A DNA stretch of 64,000 nt, taken from assembly GCA_014529385.2 (NCBI GenBank), contig CM043945.1, forward strand, positions 144,052,741 to 144,116,740, read 5' to 3'. The translations under genes were made by a program, and so were the position numbers. Shown here piece by piece: positions 57,769 through 64,000 of this stretch. Within the stretch, counting starts at the first letter, position 1; every line of letters begins with the position of its first letter. Below the pieces are notes generated by a model, which was given only the letters and a program-made list of their open reading frames with translations, was not told the origin of the DNA and did no database searches. This stretch comes from Adiantum capillus-veneris (taxonomy: Eukaryota > Streptophyta > Polypodiopsida > Polypodiales > Pteridaceae).

Positions 57769-60193
57769 TCGCATGGGTTAACCACCTCACCCACGTGCAC
57801 ATCATGTATGCCTAGGCGTTTTTATGGCCGCATTTTCCAGGCTGTCCAGGTTTAGTGCCCGTCAGGTTTAGTTTTTGATTTGACTGCTGCGGCTGCGATC
57901 TCCTCTGCTTTCACGTGTGAGCTTCTCCGCCTTTGATCCCATTGCCTCCCCCTCTTAAATATAAGTGTTACAAAGTCCTGAGGATTGTAGGTAGTCGTAA
58001 TGAGTAGCTCATGGGTGTATACAATTATAAATAGGACGTATTTACTTGTGGGTCAAGATGAGTATTAAAGAGTATGGCATATTACATAGCAAGGACAAGT
58101 GTATTAAAGAGTACGGCATAGTACCTGTACATAGTGAAGAAAGAGTAAGTACAAGTGTATAATTTTTTTTTGACAAATCGTTGGATCTTCAAATGGATGA
58201 ATAATAAGACTTTGGGGATGATAGGCAAGTTCCAACCGCTTAGCTCATGTAAAACAAAAAAGCCTAATCCACCAAGCATTGATCCACTTGTTGGATTAAC
58301 AACTATGGTCATTGGATTAGCAAACTAATCAACCACCAATTTAGAGGTCACACTCATGATCACCCTAGATAATACACAAGAACATACTGATAGCCATTTT
58401 TCGGCTATTATAAATTGTCATAGTGAGCTACCTCACCCTACCAAATTCACCCAAACACTATGGCTATCCCTACCATTTCACTGTATATAGGCGTGTGTGA
58501 GTTAGGGGGCTTTTCTCGTATTTTCTTAAAAACCATCAATTAGCTACTCACTGGGCTAGTTGAGTCAAAAAAATTAATTAAAAAAAAAAAGGTATATTAT
58601 GGCCTCTTTGTGTGTAAATATTTTGTTATATATATGGACTAAATATAGGATTTTTTATAATTATTTTGATATTTTATTTAAATATTTATACCTAGGTGTG
58701 TGTTTTATTAAACTTATGTATGCCTTCTTTCATCCTCTTGCACCATAAGTGTATTTTTTGCCAATGTGTACATACTAACCTCATATTTTTCTTTTATACA
58801 AATCACCCCCACATTTTCACCCTCTTCCTCGTGAAAACAAAAAAATTGATTTCTACTGTCTTAGTCATGTTTATTATATTATTTTCATTTACTTGCATAC
58901 CTTTTCCTCTTTCATACAAAATAATACAAAGAGGGACCATATCATATGATTCCAATATCTTTCCATATCCATAATTACTCCATATTTATTTATTTATTTT
59001 TTACTCAATATTCTAACACCATGTGCTCATTGAGCTAAAATCCATGAATAGTCCATACACTAGTCCCACCATGTATATATTGCTTTATTCACCACTAATC
59101 CTTCTCCATGCATGTGTAAAGGGCAACTTGGATGCTTTGTATTATGATATGACAAAGCAGGGGCTCACTCTTGGATACATTATACAAATTCAACAAAGGA
59201 GGGGGCCACTAAAAGACTTTGGCAGGCATAAAAAATAGGCTTTTTGGTGAGATTTTTGGCACCCATCTTCACTCCGAATTTGGAGTGGTGGTCAAAAGAG
59301 AAAATATAGCCCACGATCTGAATAATCACCTCAAATTTTTTTCATGATTTTTGGAGCAACCACTGGTGAGCTATGATTTTTTGAGTGGACCCCAGTCTGC
59401 CTACTTTTCTCACAAAGTAATCCATAGTCTTCTCTCACCTCCTTTTCCACTTCCACACACATACCCTCATTCCTCTCCATCCCTCACTCAAACTTGCAAC
59501 TTTCATGGCTTACTTCATCTTCTTCACCATTTCCATCTCTCCTTACTCCATAGCTCAAAAGATTATCATCTCTACACACATATAGCTCAATTTCTCTCTC
59601 GAGAATCAAATTCATATTACCATAACCTCTTCATCCTTTCATAAAAGAGAAAAAATCAGTAAATAACCAATCTCAAGCCCTGCAAAAGGAGGAGTTTGAT
59701 CATGGAGAATTCAACTTCCCCATGGTCACAAGAACTGCACCGACAAAGTTCTACAACCGCTTCATTCACTGGAGGAGAAGGTGGAAAATTTCATTTACAT
59801 CTTGTGGTTTCCACCAAATTGTGTATATTCTCATTCTTCTCTTAATTTTTATCATTGTATAAATCATATAATTCACCTTGAGTGCATATGCCATGTAATT
59901 TTACCCCATCCTACTAACTTCAAACTACTAACACTAACTGCTAACCTTTTTTTTGTAAATTACACCCACTCTACTCTACCGTGGAGTAGGCAACCTCACA
60001 CAAAAAATCACTCACTTCTCTAGAATCTTCTCTATTTCACCTCAATAGTTCTCTCCTCTTGAGCCCACATCCATGTGACTCAAGAGACAAGAGAGTCCCA
60101 CTCTCATAAGAACATATAAAAAATTTCATAAACATGATTTTCTATGAAAATGTTGATTAAGTATAATCCTAATTAGGGCTCTCCTCACCTATA
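57769..60193. other. AT-rich DNA, no gene seen
   Basis: No reading frame above background on either strand. Poly-A/T runs and pyrimidine-rich parts (59430-59640) are present. I found no terminal repeats or RNA gene. Confidence 0.5.
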
Positions 60194-60400
60194 TGTTGGG
60201 GTATAAAGCCCAATGTGGTCGCCCAGGTAAGTGGGCGGGCCGCCAGGTATGTACACATATTCTTTTGTAAAAACCTAATAAGAACTCACTATGCTCTACA
60301 CATTAAAGTAGAGCGAGTTCACCATATCGTTGTGCTCTTCTTCTCGCACTCTCTCTCGCGTCGCACTTCCGCTCGTACTCCTTGAACTGGTATCAGAGCT
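60194..60400 (+). mobile_element. LTR-like end with Met-tRNA primer site
   Basis: TGTTGGGGTATAAAGCCC starts a 190-bp stretch with a TATA-like box and CT-rich downstream part. It ends at TTGAAC, followed by TGGTATCAGAGCTCAG (60388-60403), a perfect plant primer-site core. The missing CA before the primer site leaves the exact LTR end open. No second copy lies in the window, so the element is truncated. Confidence 0.5.
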
Positions 60401-60419
60401 CAGATCGAGGCTCGGGGAA

Positions 60420-60917
60420 ACACTGCAGGAGGCTAGAGTCACCAACTCAGATTGGAGTGAAATTCGACAGGCGAAGACATGGCCCCAAATCTCGTGGGGG
60501 ACCCCGAAGGGCTTGGTGTTGTCAGAATTTCATTCTGAGGTCATCTCGGCCACCGTTCGGCTTCGACAAAAGTCTGCGCAGGCCATTTTCGACTACATGG
60601 TGTTGACGGGTGCAGATCCGACTCTGCAAATTTGGGGTTTTCTGCCTACGACTACAAGTGCTGAGGATATCGGCACTCCCAGAGTGTTGATTTGTGGTTG
60701 TCTACACATTGAAGGACGGTTCACAGTTCTTGGAGGCGTGTCACATACGACACGGGCGCATCTACACACAGACTGTAGGCGACCATTAGGAAATTTCGGA
60801 GGTCATTTGGAGGGCCTTCTAAGAAAATGTATTTTTTGCACTCTCTCTCTAGAAAAAATGACAAATAAAAGAGCTGGGTCTTTCATAGTAAAACTTCAAA
60901 AAGTGTACTTTAAGTAG
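60420..60917 (+). pseudogene. Unrecognised ORF downstream of the primer site
   Basis: One open frame from inside the LTR end (60330) to the stop at 60915; only the part after the primer site could be element-encoded (LGETLQEARVTNSDWSE, then TWPQISWGTPKGLVLSE). No knuckle, protease or other retroelement motif is visible. It may be the leader or a decayed gag start cut short by the following transposase gene's element. Confidence 0.3.
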
Positions 60918-60983
60918 ATTCCTTACCCCTCTGAACATTCGTTCGTAGTGATTGAGGGATAATACTCTTTTTAGTTGTATTGA

Positions 60984-63816
60984 ATGAACAACGTCAATAC
61001 GGAGGGAATGAGGCTAACATGGAGGGACGAATCCGCAGCCGCTATTCACTTTCCATTAAACCTGCACATTTGGCTAATGGCGCACTCCTCAAATGGCACA
61101 AATGTTACCCACAAACGAGCCAAATATCACCTTCACATTGATTTGGACAATGAGTACCAACCATTGATTAAGCGCAGTAAAACAAACACACATATACCTC
61201 CCACCTCCATAGACACGCTCAGAGCTCAAGGAGCTAAACACATAGATATCTGGACGAGAGGCTCTCTCTACCCTAAGAATCCAATAACTAATGCGTCTCC
61301 ACCGTTTGTCAATCCTACAAGCTTATTGACCTTTGCTGGTGATGGAGAAAACGGCCTTCTGGGTTATTGTAAATCACTTACAAGAGAAGCTGGAACTTAC
61401 AAGAGCATTCTCCAAGCTCAACAATGTGAGATTGTTCGCCTTTCACATTTACATTCTACAGATCAGGTTACTATTTTGCAACATAAAACAGAGGTACAAG
61501 AACTGAAAGGAAAGGTGCGAAGTTGTCAAATGAAGGACACCATCTTGGGTGGTCGTATCCGAAAGAAGAAATTGCGCAATCTTGAAACATTGCAGGTTGC
61601 ATCAGGAGGTCTCAAGAAAAGAATCCGAGCATTAAGGTGATGCTTCTTGGTTGGCTACATTGTCTTAGTTAAGTAATCTCTTTGTTTTTTCTTGTTATGC
61701 ATTGTTTTCATGTGCCTAAATAGTGTTAGTGAAACAAATTTTCTGTTATTTACTTATGCATTGTCTTCATGTAGAGACTCAATCTATCCTGACAAGGAAA
61801 ACATTGACCCCAAAGCCAATATAGGAAAGAGATTGAAGCCACTTATAAGTAGAAGCCTGGCAGCAGATATAGTACATGACAAGAAGTTTAAGGTTCTACA
61901 AAGAAATGTAGTGGACCGCTTTATTTCAGAGAACTCAGTGCCTGCAAAAGAGATACAAGGCACACTTGATTCACTTGGTGTAAGCAAAAGAGGATATTCG
62001 GCTATCCAAAAGTCTGTCTCATCCATCTTTGTTAGGAAGGGTATAAAATCCAAACTTCTACCATCAGCCTCAAGTGTTTGGAAAGAGAGGCTTCAGCTTA
62101 ACGAGGCACAGGGAGACTATCTTGGACAGCCCTTTCATATTAAAGCAACTTACAGTGGCCATGGAGCCAACATGGCATATGATGAGTTCAACAATATTTT
62201 TATGGACGTGCGGATACTACAGAAGAGAATGGTGGAGTTTTACAACATCACATTTGAAGAGTCACGTGGACTATTACATTTTGTGTTAAAACTGGATGAG
62301 TGTGAGCTTGTTAAAGAGAAAAAGCTAGAGCGTGTTACTATTACTTTAATGAATAGAGCCCTCTCAAAGTGTCCCAGTGATGATCCTTTATATTTTAGTG
62401 TTCAATCAGAATCTAACATATGGTGGCTTGGTGCGTTTGAGGTAAGCGATATTCTCAAGTAAGCTCAAATATTCAGATCTACTTAAGTCTCATTTATTTT
62501 GTGTTGCAGGTAAAGAAAGAAGATCATGAGATTCTATATTGGGTGTTCCATCGAACTAATATTCCGGAGCTGATTGATCGACAGACTAACCAGGGAGAGG
62601 TACTACGTCTAGATGGAAGGGGAGACTTTCAAGTTCAGTGGCATCTTGCAGGTGACCTTAAAACATTAAAGTGCATGTATAATTGTGGAATGGGTGCAAT
62701 GGCAAAGTCACCGTGTTTGTTCTGCATGGAGCCTGCAAAGGTCATGGACCCAAAGTGGTGGAGAAAAGCTCCAACACGTCACATTGAGGATCCTTCTTTT
62801 CGACCAGTTTTGAAAATACCACTTGTGAATGTTCACATTTGTACAATGCATGCCCTTTGTAGAATTGTAGAGAAATTGGTCTACTTATACATCGGGTTTG
62901 CTTGGAAGATTAAGAACTCTGCAGAACGACAAGTAGCCTTGCAGTGCTTAGAAATGGTACTGTCGGATATGGGGCTTCATGGTGGCAATGTGAAAATCCA
63001 GCGGGATGAAAAGAGATCAACTGCTGAGAAGGATGTCCCATGCAAACCATCCATCGGTGGGGTGAAGGCACGGAGGTTTTTATCTAAGCCCCAAGGTACA
63101 AGAGATCCAAAGCTAACAAAACATGGAAAAATATATAACACATCTTATGTTAGCTGGAAAAAGCTACATATTACAGTCAAAGACCACGAACCAACTACTC
63201 GTAACGCGAAGGCTGAGGTTTGGCGATCAATAGACATCCTATTTTTGATGTGCGACAAAGATGACTGGTCACAAGGTGATATGAACAAGTTCAAGGAAAA
63301 TCTCAACCTTCTGAAAAAATCATTCAAGACAGCATGGACAGACACCCAGATTACTCACTACATGGTATTATCATGTATTTCTTTCTCTCTTATGTGCAAA
63401 TATGTGAGTGTAAAACATTCTAACTAATCTGTTTTCATATCCAGCACATCATCTTCAATCATTTGCCATATTTTATACAGAAGTATGGAAACCCGGCAAT
63501 ATGGAATACCCAAGGGATGGAAAAGTCTCATTACATGGCGAGAAATGCTTATTTCAGGCACACACGACATGGTGGCTCTCGAATCAAGGCTAACAGTTTG
63601 AGAGAACTATTTGAATGGTTCTATCGTAGAATCATTCATCGAATGCAGGCAAAAGAAGTCTTGGCAAATTCAGCAACAGCACAAGCCATCAGACATTTAC
63701 AACAACAAAAAGCTAAAAGATCAATGGCATACAACAACTCCGGAGCTCGTGAAAGTCAACGAAGGTGGAGAGAGACAATGGTGTATGTGAATCACAAGTG
63801 GAGAAAGATACTCTGA
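60984..63816 (+). CDS. Intact four-exon gene for a DDE-like transposase of unassigned superfamily (848 aa)
   Basis: Exons 60984-61636, 61775-62441, 62510-63364 and 63445-63816 join in phase across GT-AG introns of 138, 68 and 80 bp with no stop. An in-frame TGA directly precedes the ATG. Residues 1-217: polar N-terminus, then a coiled coil. From about 260 a region with DRFISENSVPAKEI and SLGVSKRGYSAIQK looks like a DNA-binding helical domain. Candidate catalytic residues are Asp392 (FVLKLDECELVKEK), Asp489 (WHLAGDLKTLKCM) and Glu751 (WNTQGMEKSHYMAR). Between the second Asp and the Glu lies an insert with CLFC (509, 512) and VHICTMHALC (549-557), suggesting zinc binding. The order resembles RNase H-fold transposases with an inserted domain. 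I recall similar unnamed proteins from invertebrates, not a named plant family. A domesticated gene is possible. Confidence 0.68.
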
Positions 63817-63879
63817 GTGGATGGCATTGTAAAAAATTTATGTAATACATGATCTTATACAATTGGTACTTGAAGTGTA
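63817..63879. terminator. Shared 3' region between two convergent genes
   Basis: Only 63 bases separate the stop of the transposase-like gene (63814-63816) and the stop of the minus-strand ORF (63880-63882). AATTTATGTAATACA here could serve as a near-upstream polyadenylation element, so transcripts probably overlap. Inference from spacing only. Confidence 0.35.
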
Positions 63880-63999
63880 TCAAGATTTTGCAGGTTCAAT
63901 TTTGTTTTTTGGCACGTCACCCTTGTAACGAATCATGAGATGTTTGCCATACTCTAAAAGTTCATCTGGGTTTTGTCTACCAAGAGCTAGTGCCATTGC
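63880..63999 (-). CDS. C-terminal end of an unrecognised protein, convergent and cut by the window edge
   Basis: Minus-strand frame open from the window edge for 39 codons to TGA at 63880-63882: AMALALGRQNPDELLEYGKH, then a basic end with VPKNKIEPAKS. Codon usage looks coding (no low-complexity sequence). It faces the transposase-like gene tail to tail, an arrangement found in two-gene DNA transposons. The family cannot be judged from 39 residues, and an exon of a host gene is equally possible. Confidence 0.4.
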   Translation of the reverse strand, partial: AMALALGRQNPDELLEYGKHLMIRYKGDVPKNKIEPAKS

Positions 64000-64000
64000 T

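Overview
The window reads as accessory chromatin of a land plant that is almost entirely transposable elements and satellite sequence. I find no intact host housekeeping gene. Evidence for a plant: a CACTA element with DUF4218-type transposase, LTR retroelements primed by initiator-Met tRNA (TGGTATCAGAGC-type primer binding sites), fragments of PLS-type pentatricopeptide repeat (PPR) genes, and short GT-AG introns. Long GA/CT/CA tracts, a piggyBac remnant and an endonuclease-bearing Helitron suggest a non-seed plant such as a fern or lycophyte. That last step is inference only.

Layout. (1) 1-11.66 kb: a minus-strand LTR retroelement with a very long, decayed gag-like reading region (9342 down to 1) and a primer site plus LTR edge at 11316-11332. 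A CACTA element with a clear right terminus at 7197 is inserted in it. (2) 11660-17379: a complete LTR element with TG...CA LTRs of about 495 bp, a primer site and a 5-bp target duplication (AATTT), but 4.7 kb of interior without any polyprotein. It carries five hairpin-forming copies of one motif before the 3' LTR. (3) 17.4-26 kb: AT-rich sequence without genes, a TTAA-bordered inverted repeat (19305/20635), a minus-strand piggyBac transposase remnant (21.26-21.88 kb), an ~840-bp tandem duplication carrying PPR pseudogene pieces, and microsatellites. (4) 26.1-30.4 kb: a two-ORF LINE inactivated mostly by nonsense codons. (5) 30.8-37.2 kb: a cluster of very long dinucleotide repeats, one of which was the insertion site of Copia element A (minus strand, TSD AGAGA).

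(6) 39.4-43.9 kb: satellite-like duplications and a truncated minus-strand LTR element. (7) 44.1-51.74 kb: a degenerate Helentron-type rolling-circle transposon on the plus strand: an RPA-like single-strand DNA binding gene with introns, then a Rep (HUH/Y2) - Pif1 helicase - EEP endonuclease gene. (8) 52849-57763: Copia element B, same family as A, opposite orientation, inserted in a tRNA-like (SINE-like) sequence. (9) 57.8-60.9 kb: AT-rich DNA, then an LTR end with primer site and a short ORF. (10) 60984-63816: the only intact gene of the window, four exons giving 848 residues, with features of a DDE-type transposase of a superfamily I cannot name. A convergent partial ORF enters from the right edge at 63880.

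How the parts relate: most genes belong to self-contained mobile elements. Nesting gives a relative order: CACTA and the gag-less LTR element both sit inside the older minus-strand LTR element; Copia A sits inside a microsatellite; Copia B splits a tRNA-like sequence. The best candidates for a little-described system are the intact 848-residue transposase-like gene with its convergent neighbour, and the RPA plus Rep-helicase-endonuclease Helentron.
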